Assembly: GCF_902141855.1 (NCBI RefSeq)
Contig: NZ_CABFVH010000002.1
Coordinates: forward strand, 210,679-274,678
Source of the DNA: Methylobacterium dankookense
GTDB taxonomy: Bacteria > Pseudomonadota > Alphaproteobacteria > Rhizobiales > Beijerinckiaceae
Length of the DNA stretch: 64,000 nt
Direction: 5' to 3'
Shown in pieces: positions 1 through 8,291 of this stretch. The position numbers and the translations under genes were made by a program. The stretch's first letter is position 1. Each line of letters starts with the position of its first letter. The notes beneath the pieces were generated by a model. The model searched no databases. It was not told the DNA's origin and was given only the letters and a program-made list of their open reading frames with translations.

Positions 1-375
1 GCTCGCCCGGGGCACGATGCCATCGAGATGGCGCACACTCGCGCGGCCCGTGGCGAGGTTCACGCTGGCCCCGCGCACGCCCGGCACGGCAGCGAGCGCC
101 CGCTCGACGCGGCTGACGCAGGAGGCGCAGCTCATCCCCTCGACCGCGAGCACGGTCTCGGTCTCGGGCACGTCGTAGCCGGCCCCGGCGACGGCCTCCG
201 CGGCCTCGGCCGGCGAGGCGCCCGGCCCGAGACTCAGGGAGGCGCGGCCGCTGGCGAGGTTGACGGAGACCGCGCTCGCGCCGGGCAGCGCCTTCAGGGC
301 GCGCTCGACCCGGCCGACGCAGGAGGCGCAGGACAGGCCGTGAACGGGGAAGGTGACGGAGATGCCGGTGGTCAT
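1..375 (-). CDS. copA: Copper-translocating P-type ATPase, N-terminal part (cut by window edge)
   Basis: Only the first 125 codons lie in the window; the gene runs off the left edge. The protein starts at an ATG (375-373) and holds two tandem heavy-metal-associated domains of about 65 residues, each with the metal-binding core SCASC (near residues 15-19 and 82-86). The repeats are near copies of each other, both continuing with a V-x-RVERAL helix and a VNLA(S/T)GRAS strand. Two HMA domains at the N-terminus are typical of CopA/ActP-type Cu(I)-exporting ATPases of the inner membrane, which pump copper to the periplasm. The ATPase core (DKTGT, CPC) is not visible, so zinc or cadmium transport or a stand-alone chaperone cannot be excluded, although a chaperone would normally carry one domain. 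It lies 63 bases downstream of the sensor kinase gene on the same strand. Confidence 0.8.
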   Translation of the reverse strand, partial: MTTGISVTFPVHGLSCASCVGRVERALKALPGASAVSVNLASGRASLSLGPGASPAEAAEAVAGAGYDVPETETVLAVEGMSCASCVSRVERALAAVPGVRGASVNLATGRASVRHLDGIVPRAS

Positions 376-438
376 ACACCGGATGTGGGGCTTCCCATCA
401 TGGGAAGGTCAAGGGGTCGGCTTTCGAGGCGTCGCGCC

Positions 439-1695
439 TCAGGCCTTCACCTGCGGATGGCCCGCCGCCGGCCGCTCGGCCCGCTCGGGCAGCACCACGC
501 GGACGCGGGTGCCCTCGCCGAGGGTGCTTTCGATGACGAGGCGTCCGCGATGGCGGTTCAGGCTGTGCTTCACGATGGCGAGGCCGAGGCCGGTGCCACC
601 CTGCTGGCGGCTCGACGCGGTGTCGACCCGGTAGAAGCGCTCGGTCAGGCGGGGGATGTGCTCGGGCGCGATGCCCGGCCCGTCATCCTGCACGGTGAGC
701 ACGATCTCGCCGCCATGGCGCCCGTCCCGCCGGGCGAGCGCCACCGCGACGTTGGGGCCGCCATACTTCACGGCGTTCTCGACGAGGTTCTCGACCACGC
801 GTTGCAACTCGTCGGCCTCGCCGAGCACGGGGTACGCGCCCTCCCCCGCGCAGGTGATGGCCACGCCCCGCTCGGCGGCGAGCGGCACCTGCGCGTCGAC
901 CATCTGGCGGGTCAGGGCCCCGAGATCGACGGTCCGGGTCGGCGGCATGTGCTCGCGCAGCTCGATCCGCGAGAGCGAGAGCAGGTCGTCGACGAGGCGC
1001 GTCATGCGCAGGGCCTGGGTGCGCATGATCGCGAGGAAGCGCTCGCGGGCGGGCGCGTCGTCGCGCGCCGGTCCCTGCAGGGTCTCGATGAAGCCGAGCA
1101 GCGAGGCGAGCGGCGTGCGCAGCTCGTGGCTGGCATTGGCCACGAAATCGACCCGCATCGCCTCGAGGCGCCGGGCCGAGGTGAGGTCGCGCAGGAACAG
1201 GACCACGCTGGAGCCGGAGCCGTCCGGCATGGCGATCGGCCCGATCTGCACCTCGAAGGCCCGCTCGGTGGGCACCCGCACGGCGTAGGAGACCTTGAGC
1301 GGCGCGCTGGTGCGCAGCACCTCCTCGATGCCGTCCAGCACGTCCGGCGCGCGCAGGGCGAAGGAGAGCGGGTGGCGCAGGCGCATGGCCGGCAGGAGTG
1401 CCCGCGCGGCCGGGTTCGCCTCGATCACCACAGCCCGGCGGTCGACCAGGATGACCGGATCGGGGACATGAGCGAGGAGCGCCTCGGCCACCCCGTAGCG
1501 GTCGGCGGTGCGCACGGGCTCCGGCGCCGCGGCGCTCCGCCGCAGCCCGCCCACGAACCCGCCGAGGGCGGTCGCGGTGATCGCCGCGAGGACGAGGGGC
1601 AGGTCGTCCATGTGGAGGCCGGCGGCGGCGAGCGTCAGGCCCGCACCGGCTGCGGCCCCCGTCCAGGCGGCCTTCGATGAGGGGTCGCGGGCCAT
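439..1695 (-). CDS. phoR: PhoR-like membrane sensor histidine kinase
   Basis: This 418-residue protein has a short N-terminal membrane hairpin (about residues 12-50), a PAS domain (about 65-175), a HisKA domain with the phosphoacceptor in ASHELRTPL (His190), and a C-terminal HATPase with the N box, the G1 box (DDGPGI), the F box (ERFYRVD) and the G2 box (GTGLGLAIVKH). This order, the missing large periplasmic sensor and the length fit PhoR, which phosphorylates PhoB under phosphate limitation. No phoB, pst or phoU gene is beside it, so PhoR is a family-level assignment and another orphan kinase is possible. It starts 9 bases after the stop of the membrane protein gene upstream, which suggests cotranscription. 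Confidence 0.8.
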   Translation of the reverse strand: MARDPSSKAAWTGAAAGAGLTLAAAGLHMDDLPLVLAAITATALGGFVGGLRRSAAAPEPVRTADRYGVAEALLAHVPDPVILVDRRAVVIEANPAARALLPAMRLRHPLSFALRAPDVLDGIEEVLRTSAPLKVSYAVRVPTERAFEVQIGPIAMPDGSGSSVVLFLRDLTSARRLEAMRVDFVANASHELRTPLASLLGFIETLQGPARDDAPARERFLAIMRTQALRMTRLVDDLLSLSRIELREHMPPTRTVDLGALTRQMVDAQVPLAAERGVAITCAGEGAYPVLGEADELQRVVENLVENAVKYGGPNVAVALARRDGRHGGEIVLTVQDDGPGIAPEHIPRLTERFYRVDTASSRQQGGTGLGLAIVKHSLNRHRGRLVIESTLGEGTRVRVVLPERAERPAAGHPQVKA

Positions 1696-1704
1696 GCGCG
1701 CGGC

Positions 1705-2745
1705 TCAGCCGGTCCGGCCGTCCAGCCGCTTGGCGATCTCGTGGGCGCCAAGCATCAGCAGGGCGACCGCGAAGGGGACGAGGTAGTAGCAGACCCGGAA
1801 CAGCAGGAGCGAGCCGAGCACGTGCTCCCGCGGGACGTAGGACAGCGCGATGAGCACGGTCGATTCGAACACGCCGGCGCCACCCGGCACGTTCGAGGCG
1901 ATGCCGAGCATGGCGGCGAGCACGTAGATCGCCAGGAAGGTGGTGAAGCCGAGGCTCATCTCCGGCGGCATCAGCACGTAGAGCACCGCCGCCGCGGCGC
2001 AGACGTCGCCGATGCCGACGATCATCTGCCCGATCGAGACCGAGGCGCCGGGCAATTCCAGCCGCCAGTGCTTCACGGTCACGCTGCGGCGCTTGGCCGA
2101 GACCCAGGCGAGGTAGCCCAGCACGGAGGCGAGGGCCGCGAGGCCGACCCCCTGGTTGATCCGGATCGAGGTGAAGGCGAGGCCCGCGAGCTGGCCCGCC
2201 TCGATGATCAGGCTGAGGCCGAGCACCACGCCCATGCCGAGCCAGAAGGTGAAGCCCGCGATCACCGTGAGCGCGGCGATCTTGGCGGCGGTGAGCCCGT
2301 GGCGGGAATAGATCCAGTAGCGGATCGTCCCCGCAGTGAAGAGGGCGAAGCCGAGGGTGAAGCTCACCGCGTAGCTCGTGAACGAGGCGAGCGCGGTGAC
2401 GCTGTAGGGCACCTTGATCCGGAGCTGGCGCAGCGCCAGCGCGTCGTAGCCGGTGAGGAACAGGTAGCTCACCACCACGAAGCCGAAGGCCACGGCGAAC
2501 TGGCGCCCGGTGGTCGCGGACATCGCCGCGCTGAGCTGGGCCCAGGTGATGTCCTGCGACAGGTGCCACAGCACGAAGACGGAGACGACGAACAGCACGA
2601 TGCTGGCCCCGGTGCCGATCCAGGCGTAGCGCCTGCGCCCGCGGTGGCGCGCGACCTCGGGGACGCCGGCCTCCCGCGCTTCCGCATCGGCCTCGATGGC
2701 GTCGGCCTCCTCGATCGTCCTGCGATGCTGGCCCTGGAAGTTCAT
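1705..2745 (-). CDS. Lysylphosphatidylglycerol synthase-like (UPF0104/MprF N-terminal) membrane protein
   Basis: This is a polytopic inner-membrane protein of 346 residues with seven or eight hydrophobic segments after a charged N-terminus rich in Glu, Ala and Arg. The pattern matches the flippase-like transmembrane region of MprF (UPF0104), including a conserved-looking NVPGGAGVFE near the C-terminus. There is no C-terminal aminoacyltransferase domain, so lysyl-lipid synthesis is unlikely; a lipid or isoprenoid-lipid handling role is inference. I chose the ATG at 2745 (MNFQGQ), because the in-frame extension to 2943 is low-complexity Pro/Gly/Arg sequence typical of noncoding GC-rich DNA. A GGAGGAAGG sits about 15 bases upstream of the chosen ATG. 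Confidence 0.75.
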   Translation of the reverse strand: MNFQGQHRRTIEEADAIEADAEAREAGVPEVARHRGRRRYAWIGTGASIVLFVVSVFVLWHLSQDITWAQLSAAMSATTGRQFAVAFGFVVVSYLFLTGYDALALRQLRIKVPYSVTALASFTSYAVSFTLGFALFTAGTIRYWIYSRHGLTAAKIAALTVIAGFTFWLGMGVVLGLSLIIEAGQLAGLAFTSIRINQGVGLAALASVLGYLAWVSAKRRSVTVKHWRLELPGASVSIGQMIVGIGDVCAAAAVLYVLMPPEMSLGFTTFLAIYVLAAMLGIASNVPGGAGVFESTVLIALSYVPREHVLGSLLLFRVCYYLVPFAVALLMLGAHEIAKRLDGRTG

Positions 2746-2769
2746 GCCGATGGCTGCCCGCCTTCCTCC

Positions 2770-2800
2770 GGATCCGCCGGCATCCCGGGATGCGGGATCC
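2770..2800. repeat. Palindrome cluster upstream of the UPF0104 gene
   Basis: A perfect 14-base palindrome, GCATCCCGGGATGC (2780-2793), is framed by two GGATCC hexamers (2770-2775 and 2795-2800) in the 257-base gap between the UPF0104 start and the UDG-like gene. It could fold as a hairpin in the leader of the downstream gene, act as a binding site, or be chance in GC-rich DNA. The rest of the gap shows nothing else I can name. Confidence 0.35.
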
Positions 2801-3002
2801 GGCGCCGGGCCGGCATCCGCGGACCTGCCCGGAGACCTGCCTGCTGGTTCTGTCATGAGCCGTGGCGTGACCGATTCGGGCGCTGGCCCCGCGGCGACGC
2901 CGGGTCGTCCGACCCGTGGCCCGTGCCCCGCATGTAGGACCAACGGCCTCGGAAGGCCAGCGACGGTGCGCGTCTTCCACCGGCCGGCGGAGGATGCACC
3001 GG

Positions 3003-3644
3003 TCAGGTGGTGCCTCGCCGAGATGTCCGCAGGATGACGGCGGCCTCGGCGAACCCTGCGCGGATGCGGGCGGGCACGGCGGGCGCGGTGCAGACATAGG
3101 TCGGGCTCGGATGCGGTACGCCGATCGCCGGGAGCACCGGGCGCAGATGCGCGATCGCGCCGCGGGCCTCCCCAGCGAATCGCCCGGCGAGCACGACGAC
3201 GGCGAGATCCGGCAGGAGATCGAGGAGCGGCGCGAGATAGGGCTCGGCGGCGCGCAGCTCGGCCCGGCGGGGCGCGCGGTTCAGCGCGCCCTCGGCATGG
3301 ATCACCCAGGGCACGGCGTTCCAGATCAGCGTGTCGGCCCGCGCGATCCCGGCCTCGGCGAGGAAGCGGAACAGGTTGGCCGCGGTGCCGGTGGCGTTGT
3401 CGCGGGAGACGAAGCCCGTGCGGAAGATCGCCGGGCCCGGCGTCTCGAGGAGCAGGAGCAGGCGCGCGGCGACCCCGCCGTCGAGCGGGTCGGGATCGGG
3501 GACCGGGGCGGCCCGCTCCACCGCGATCCGCCGCGCGAGCGCGCGGATCGGCGCGATATGGGGCGCTTCGGCCAGGGCGCGGCGGGCCGCCAGCGCGCCC
3601 TGATCGCGCAGGGATTTCGGCTGGTCCGGCTCAAGCGCCGTCAT
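3003..3644 (-). CDS. Uracil-DNA glycosylase family protein, last gene of the inositol/YcaO run
   Basis: This 213-residue protein has the alpha/beta UDG-superfamily pattern: a substrate-loop-like segment (LLLLETPGPA), a TGTAANLF stretch, WNAVPW, and a C-terminal HPSPT like the family's HPS loop. The active-site block (ETPGPA rather than GxDPY or GEAPG) is atypical, so uracil excision is not assured. The start is the ATG at 3644 (MTALEPDQ). It overlaps the end of the PIG-L gene by 14 bases and the two are surely cotranscribed. A longer in-frame start at 3812 would lie deep inside the PIG-L gene and reads as low-complexity sequence. A second, more canonical UDG is at 30077-30958, so this copy may have a role tied to the gene run it ends. 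Confidence 0.7.
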   Translation of the reverse strand: MTALEPDQPKSLRDQGALAARRALAEAPHIAPIRALARRIAVERAAPVPDPDPLDGGVAARLLLLLETPGPAIFRTGFVSRDNATGTAANLFRFLAEAGIARADTLIWNAVPWVIHAEGALNRAPRRAELRAAEPYLAPLLDLLPDLAVVVLAGRFAGEARGAIAHLRPVLPAIGVPHPSPTYVCTAPAVPARIRAGFAEAAVILRTSRRGTT

Positions 3645-4413
3645 GCGCGGCGACGGCATCCCGTGGGAAATCCGGCGGCAGGGTGCGGGCGAGGCGGAAG
3701 CGCTCGCGGGCCCCCTCCTCCGCGAGGCGGCTCTCCAGCCCCGCGCGACCGCCGAACTGGAAGCCGATCTGCGTGGTGTAGGCGGCGCAGGCGTCGCGCT
3801 TGCGCGCCGCATCCTCGGCCGTGAGCACCACTGTCATTTCGGGCAGGTCCGCGAAGAGGTGGCCGAGGGGCTGCTTCGGCGCGGCGCTGCGCACCGTGTA
3901 GGGGAAGTCGCGCCACCACAGGACCGGCACTGCCGAGCCCGCCTCGCGGAAGGCCCCCACCATCTGGACATGGTCGACATGGCCGCCGATCGCCTGCGGC
4001 GCGAGGACGAGATCGGGCGCCTGCGCCCCGATCAGGCCGGCGAGCGCCGGGACGAGGTCGGCGACGATCGCGTCGTCCGCGCGCGTTCCGGCGAAGAGCT
4101 CCGGCGCGGAGGCGTAGCCCCGGTGGGGCGCCTCGCGGAAGGGCAGATGGACCGGCGGCGCGATGCCGAGCGCCCGGGCGGCCGCCACGTCCTCGGCGCG
4201 GCGCAGCGCCATGTAGTCGACCTCCGGCGGCAGCCCCTTGTCGAGCTGGCAGGCCAGCGCGAAGCCCTGCGGATCCGGCACGCTCGCCGTGAACAGCGTC
4301 GCCATCACCACCCGCCAGCCGGACGCGGCGAGCCGCGCCAGCGTGCCGCCGCAGGAGAAGGCGGCGTCGTCGAGATGGGGCGAGAGGGCGAGGGCCAGGG
4401 GCAAGTGGTTCAC
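3631..4413 (-). CDS. PIG-L family deacetylase (GlcNAc-PI/MshB-like)
   Basis: The 260-residue protein carries both zinc-ligand blocks of the PIG-L (LmbE) fold: SPHLDDAAFSCGG (His13, Asp15, Asp16) and, near residue 145, GGHVDHVQM, which supplies the third ligand. The canonical first block is PHPDDE; the PHLDDA form is a common variant that keeps the His-Asp-Asp core. Members remove N-acetyl groups from amino sugars, for example GlcNAc-inositol in mycothiol synthesis or GlcNAc-malate in bacillithiol synthesis. There is no signal peptide, so it should act in the cytosol. It follows the GT4 gene after a 170-base gap that holds a dispersed inverted repeat. In this setting, with inositol synthase and a GT4 enzyme, a GlcNAc-inositol-like substrate is an attractive inference. 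Confidence 0.85.
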   Translation of the reverse strand: MNHLPLALALSPHLDDAAFSCGGTLARLAASGWRVVMATLFTASVPDPQGFALACQLDKGLPPEVDYMALRRAEDVAAARALGIAPPVHLPFREAPHRGYASAPELFAGTRADDAIVADLVPALAGLIGAQAPDLVLAPQAIGGHVDHVQMVGAFREAGSAVPVLWWRDFPYTVRSAAPKQPLGHLFADLPEMTVVLTAEDAARKRDACAAYTTQIGFQFGGRAGLESRLAEEGARERFRLARTLPPDFPRDAVAAHDGA

Positions 4414-4434
4414 CGGATTCGTGGATCCCCACCG

Positions 4435-4548
4435 CCCTCATCCTGAGGTGCCGCGCGAGCGGCCTCGAAGGAGGGCTCCAGGGATCGCATAGGCTTCTGG
4501 GGGGCTCCTTCGAGGCCTGCGCTTCGCTCCGGCACCTCAGGATGAGGG
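4435..4548. repeat. Dispersed inverted repeat between glycosyltransferase and deacetylase genes
   Basis: Two arms of about 40-48 bases face each other. The left arm begins CCCTCATCCTGAGGTGCCG (from 4435) and runs through GGCCTCGAAGGAGG. The right arm (4501-4548) is its near reverse complement, ending GGCACCTCAGGATGAGGG. The arms differ mainly in a short GCGCGAGC versus GAGCGAAGCGC stretch, which is itself hairpin-like. I recognise this CTCATCCTGAGG...CCTCGAAGGAG motif as a class of intergenic repeat common in Rhizobiales genomes. It sits inside an otherwise tight operon and could form a long stem in the mRNA, modulating expression of the last two genes. Confidence 0.8.
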
Positions 4549-4582
4549 AGTTGGATGGGAAGAACGTCGATTCCGGATCGCC

Positions 4583-5821
4583 TCACAGCAGATGCGGCTC
4601 GGCCCGGAAGCGGCAGGTGGGATCGTGCGGCAGCGCCTCGGAGAAACCCGTGTGCGGCGCCTCGCGCAGTACGTCGGCGTAGACCCCCATGATCTGGCGG
4701 CCGACGGCGGTCCAGGAATAGACCCGGCGACATTCCTCAAGGCCCGCCGCGGCGATGCGGCGGCGCATGGCGTCGTCCTCCACCGTGCGGGTGAGCGCGC
4801 GGGCGAGCGCCGGCACGTCGCCGGGATCGACCAGCAGGCCGTTCTCCTCGTCGCGCAGGCAGTCCGAAACGCCGACCGAGTGGGTCGAGACGCAGGCGAG
4901 CCCCGCCGCCATCGCCTCCAGGATCGTGTTGGAGAAGCCCTCCGCATAGGTCGGCGAGACGAAGACGTCGGCCTGGCGGTAGAGGTCCGGCACGGTGGCG
5001 TACTCGGCATAGCCGCTGAAGCGGATGTCCCGCTCCGTGAACTCCAGGCGCGCGGCAAGCTCGCGGGCCGGGTCCACGTCCGGCCCGATGCCGGAGATCA
5101 CGGCCGCGAAATGGGTATCCTGCTCGCGCAGCAACGCCAGCGCCTCGATGAAGTCGAGCACGCCTTTCCGGCGGTCGACGCGGCCGTGATAGAACAGGCG
5201 CACCGGCCCGTCGTGCTCCTCCGGCAGGCCATCGCGGGTGCCTTGCGCGAAGCGCGCCGTGTCGACGGCGCCGGGCACGATGGTGAAGCGGGCCGGATCC
5301 GAGCCGAGCCGCTCGCAGACCTCGGCCACGAAGGACTTGCCGCCGATCAGCAGCGCGTTGGCATGGGCCAGCACCTCGCACATGGCGACGCGGTGCGTCT
5401 CGCAGCAGGAGCCGACCCAGTGGCCGTCGCCGCCCTGGATCGAGACCACGTTCGGCACGCCGAGGCGCTTCGAGGCGATCAGCGTCGCCCAGCCGGTCGG
5501 GTAGCCGTATTGCGCGTGCAGGATGTCGAAGGGCTTCCGCGCGTGTTCGGCGCAGATGGTCTCGACCATCGTTGCGATGTCGCGCTCGAAATCGCCGCCC
5601 TCCTGCTCGCCGAGCTGTTCGAGCCCGATCACGCGGACGCCCGGCACCGCGGGGGGCGGGCCGCCGCCATAGACGCGGGTGCCGAAGGCGTCGCCGCGAT
5701 ATTGCGAGATCATCGTGACGTCGTGCCCGGCCTGGACCAGCTCGCGCAGCAGGTTCTGCGCGTAGACGCTCATGCCCGAGATCGCCGGGAAGTAGCGCCG
5801 GCTGACGAAGCAGATCCTCAT
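4583..5821 (-). CDS. GT4-family glycosyltransferase
   Basis: The 412-residue protein is a GT-B fold glycosyltransferase. It starts MRICFVSRRYFP with an acceptor-domain GMSVYAQNLLREL glycine loop, has the interdomain YHGRVDRRKG strand near residues 211-220, and ends with the GT4 donor motif E-x7-E (Glu294 to Glu302, EGFSNTILEAM). GT4 enzymes use NDP-sugars with retention; MshA, which joins GlcNAc to inositol phosphate, belongs to this family. The acceptor cannot be read from sequence. The ATG overlaps the stop of the upstream isomerase gene as ATGA (5818-5821), so translation is probably coupled. An in-frame extension upstream runs antisense-like through the isomerase gene and is rejected. Confidence 0.88.
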   Translation of the reverse strand: MRICFVSRRYFPAISGMSVYAQNLLRELVQAGHDVTMISQYRGDAFGTRVYGGGPPPAVPGVRVIGLEQLGEQEGGDFERDIATMVETICAEHARKPFDILHAQYGYPTGWATLIASKRLGVPNVVSIQGGDGHWVGSCCETHRVAMCEVLAHANALLIGGKSFVAEVCERLGSDPARFTIVPGAVDTARFAQGTRDGLPEEHDGPVRLFYHGRVDRRKGVLDFIEALALLREQDTHFAAVISGIGPDVDPARELAARLEFTERDIRFSGYAEYATVPDLYRQADVFVSPTYAEGFSNTILEAMAAGLACVSTHSVGVSDCLRDEENGLLVDPGDVPALARALTRTVEDDAMRRRIAAAGLEECRRVYSWTAVGRQIMGVYADVLREAPHTGFSEALPHDPTCRFRAEPHLL

Positions 5822-6684
5822 TGCACGCGCGTCTCCTGGCCCGGCGGCAGCTCCGGCCCCGGGCGGCGGCAGGTGCGCAGGAAGTCGAGCGCCTGCGGGA
5901 TCATCATGTCGGCCCGGTGGCTCTCGCGGGAGAGCTCGACGCAGACGAGCCGGTCGTAGCCGACGGCGTCGAGGGCGTTGAGGACGCCCGGCACGTCCAT
6001 GTCGCCCTCGCCGAAGGGCAGGTGCACGTGGATGCCGCGGGCCATGTCCTCGATCGCCACCGTGCCGATGCGGCCGGCGAATTCGTGCACCGCGTCGGCC
6101 GGGTCGCGCTCGCCCGTGACGAGGCAATGGCCGGTATCGAGGGCGAGGCTCAGGCCCTCGACCCCGAGCGCGGCGAAATCGTCGAGCGTCTCGATCAGCA
6201 TGCCGGGCTCGGGCTCCAGGCAGGGGACGACGCCCTGCTCGGCCGCGTAGGCCACCACCTCGTGCAGCCCCTCGACCAGCCAGCCGCGCGCCGCCTCCCG
6301 GTCCACGCCGGGCTTCGGCACGCCGGCCCAGAACGAGACGGCCTCCGAATGCAGCATCGCGCCGATGTCGACGGCCCGCTTGAGGAAGCCGACGCGGCGG
6401 GCCCGGCCGGCGGCGTCGGCCGTCACCAGGGTCGGCTCGTGCTTGGCGGTGGGGTCGAGCAGGAAGCGGGCGCCGGTCTCGATCACCGAGCCGAGTTCCA
6501 GCTTCTGCAGCAGGCTCGACACGCGCCCCGCCTCCGCCGCCCAGCCCTCGGCGAAGGGGTCGAGATGGTGGATGTCGAGGGTGAGCGCCACGCCGTCATA
6601 GCCCGCTGCCTTGATCAGGCGGAGCGCGTCGTCGAGGCGATGGTTGGCCGCCCCATTGGTGTTGTAGGCGAAGCGCAGGCTCAT
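5818..6684 (-). CDS. Sugar phosphate isomerase/epimerase (TIM-barrel, AP-endonuclease 2 superfamily)
   Basis: The 288-residue protein has the xylose isomerase-like TIM barrel of the IolE/IolI/hydroxypyruvate isomerase group. Visible metal-site segments are LEPEPG (about residues 145-150), LALDTGHCLV (about 179-188), and a late HVHLPFGEGDMDVPG (about 218-232) followed by VCVELSRE. The family isomerises or epimerises sugars, keto-sugars and inosoles with a divalent metal. Next to an inositol synthase and a Gfo/Idh/MocA oxidoreductase, work on an inositol-derived ketone is a reasonable inference. It overlaps the YcaO gene upstream and the GT4 gene downstream by ATGA junctions. Confidence 0.82.
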   Translation of the reverse strand: MSLRFAYNTNGAANHRLDDALRLIKAAGYDGVALTLDIHHLDPFAEGWAAEAGRVSSLLQKLELGSVIETGARFLLDPTAKHEPTLVTADAAGRARRVGFLKRAVDIGAMLHSEAVSFWAGVPKPGVDREAARGWLVEGLHEVVAYAAEQGVVPCLEPEPGMLIETLDDFAALGVEGLSLALDTGHCLVTGERDPADAVHEFAGRIGTVAIEDMARGIHVHLPFGEGDMDVPGVLNALDAVGYDRLVCVELSRESHRADMMIPQALDFLRTCRRPGPELPPGQETRVQ

Positions 6685-8291
6685 GCGGCGCGCCCTCGCT
6701 GCTCCAGCCGGAACGGCGCGTGGTGCGATTCCGGCTCGCGGTAGAGCGGATAGTGGTCTCCGACGATCGTCTCCGCAAGCGCGGTGTCGAAGAGCGGCTG
6801 GCCGCCGAAGCGCGCGATCGCCTCCGGGGTCAGGCGCACCGGCCTCAGGGTCTCGCTCTCGGTGCCGAAGCGGATCAGCGGGTGATCGCGCTCGATGAGC
6901 TTGCGCGTGTTGCGCTCGCCGATCCGGTAATAGCTCATGGTCTCGACCTCGAGGCCCGGCACGATCGCCTTGACCACGCCGACCCCGCCGCCGGGGGGCG
7001 AGCAATCGATGTAGAGGACGTCGAACCCGGCCTCCTCCAGCCGGTCGCAGGCGATCCTGCCCCGCGTATGCCCGTCCGCGGCCGGCGTCGACGGAAGCTC
7101 CGAGAAGCGCTTGGTCGAGCGCTCGGCGTAGACCGTCTGGGCGAAGACCTCGCGCAGACCCTCCGGCGGCAGCACGATCCAGTCGAGCATGGCCTTGAGC
7201 GCCCGGCTCTCTTCCAAGTCGAGGCTCGGCAGCGCCTTCTGGATGAAGGCGTCGACATAGCCCGGCGGCGTCACCGTGCGGGCGAAGTCGAGGGGGCCGT
7301 GGCCGAAGCTCTTGCGGACCCGCGCGGCCTGGAACTCGAGGAGCGCCTTGCGCAGGGCCCGGTCGCGGTCCGGGTCGCAGGCCTCGCCGCAGGCCGAGAG
7401 CGCGATCGGCGCGGGCGCGTCGGCGGCGTTCATGTCGTAGCCGACCACGTAGAGGTTGGTCAGGCCGAACTGGTCGGTGGCGAATTTCGGCAGCGCCCGG
7501 ATGCCGAGACTCTCCAGCCGCGCCAGCATCGCGGCGTTCTCGGGGGCGAGTCCGTCCGAGAAGTCGAGCATCACGCCCTGGTCGAGGGCGCGGAACAGCA
7601 GGCCGTTGCCGTCCCGCTGCAAGAGTTCGAGCACGCCGTGGCCCAGCGCGAAGTCCACGTCCGGCCCGGCGCCGAGGCCGTTGGTGATGAGGTTGGTGAA
7701 GGGCGTGTAGCCCTCCGACAATTCGAAATAGTCGGTCGCGGCGATGTCGAGGGGCATCAGCACGGTCTCGCCCGTGCCGCGGCGGGTGGCCTGGGTCCAT
7801 TCGAGCACGGTGCCGCGGCCGACGGGGGAGCCCGCGGGCAGGCAGAGCGTCAGCGGGTCGGCGACGGATTTCTGGCCGAAGACCTTCACGAGGTCGTCGT
7901 AGGAGCCGCGCTCCTTCCGGCGCGGCATCACCGCGAGGGAGGGCATCAGGTTCTCGGCGATCTCGGCCACCGCGCCGATCAGCGCCTCGTCGTCGGTCGC
8001 GCCGTAGCCGATGCCCGACGGCATCGCGCCGACGAAGAACGGGTCGTCGAGGAAGAGCGAGACGAACCAGACCGGCACGCCGGTGCGGTCGAGGGGCGCG
8101 ATGTTGAAGCCGACGACCCGGCCGGGCGGCAGCACGTCGAGATAGGCCCGCACGGGATCCGGCAGGCGCTCGGGCAGACCCTCGATCTGCCGCGCCGCGC
8201 CGTAGCTGTAGGGACGCGGCGCCTTGAGGCGGCCATGGCGGGCGCGGGCGTCCTGCTCGTTCTCGGTCACGTCCGATCCACTCTCGTTCAA
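6681..8291 (-). CDS. YcaO-family ATP-dependent amide-activating enzyme
   Basis: The protein has 536 residues. YcaO signatures are clear: a GIGYG glycine turn followed by an ExxE pair (Glu110 and Glu113), TNGLGAG (about residues 203-209) running into HGVLELLQRDG (about 218-228), and the C-terminal PPGGGVGVVKAIVPGLE, which matches the family's final core strands. YcaO enzymes phosphorylate amide oxygens to drive azoline, thioamide or amidine formation. The Pro-rich C-terminal tail of azoline-forming cyclodehydratases is missing, and no TfuA partner or precursor peptide gene is near. The start shown is TTG, giving a TTGA overlap with the oxidoreductase gene like the other junctions of this run; GTG at 8270 is the alternative and has a slightly better Shine-Dalgarno. 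The substrate is unknown. Confidence 0.88.
   Translation of the reverse strand: MNESGSDVTENEQDARARHGRLKAPRPYSYGAARQIEGLPERLPDPVRAYLDVLPPGRVVGFNIAPLDRTGVPVWFVSLFLDDPFFVGAMPSGIGYGATDDEALIGAVAEIAENLMPSLAVMPRRKERGSYDDLVKVFGQKSVADPLTLCLPAGSPVGRGTVLEWTQATRRGTGETVLMPLDIAATDYFELSEGYTPFTNLITNGLGAGPDVDFALGHGVLELLQRDGNGLLFRALDQGVMLDFSDGLAPENAAMLARLESLGIRALPKFATDQFGLTNLYVVGYDMNAADAPAPIALSACGEACDPDRDRALRKALLEFQAARVRKSFGHGPLDFARTVTPPGYVDAFIQKALPSLDLEESRALKAMLDWIVLPPEGLREVFAQTVYAERSTKRFSELPSTPAADGHTRGRIACDRLEEAGFDVLYIDCSPPGGGVGVVKAIVPGLEVETMSYYRIGERNTRKLIERDHPLIRFGTESETLRPVRLTPEAIARFGGQPLFDTALAETIVGDHYPLYREPESHHAPFRLEQRGRAA

Noticed and set aside
2746..2943. N-terminal extension of the UPF0104 protein
   Set aside because: Pro/Gly/Arg-rich stretch without membrane or domain character; the ATG at 2745 gives a normal start.
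683..3097. 804-codon minus-strand open frame across the PhoR and UPF0104 genes
   Set aside because: Out of frame with both recognised proteins, Arg/Pro/Gly-rich and without domains.
3645..3812. Longer start for the UDG-like protein
   Set aside because: The extension lies deep in the PIG-L gene and encodes Ala/Pro/Arg low-complexity sequence.
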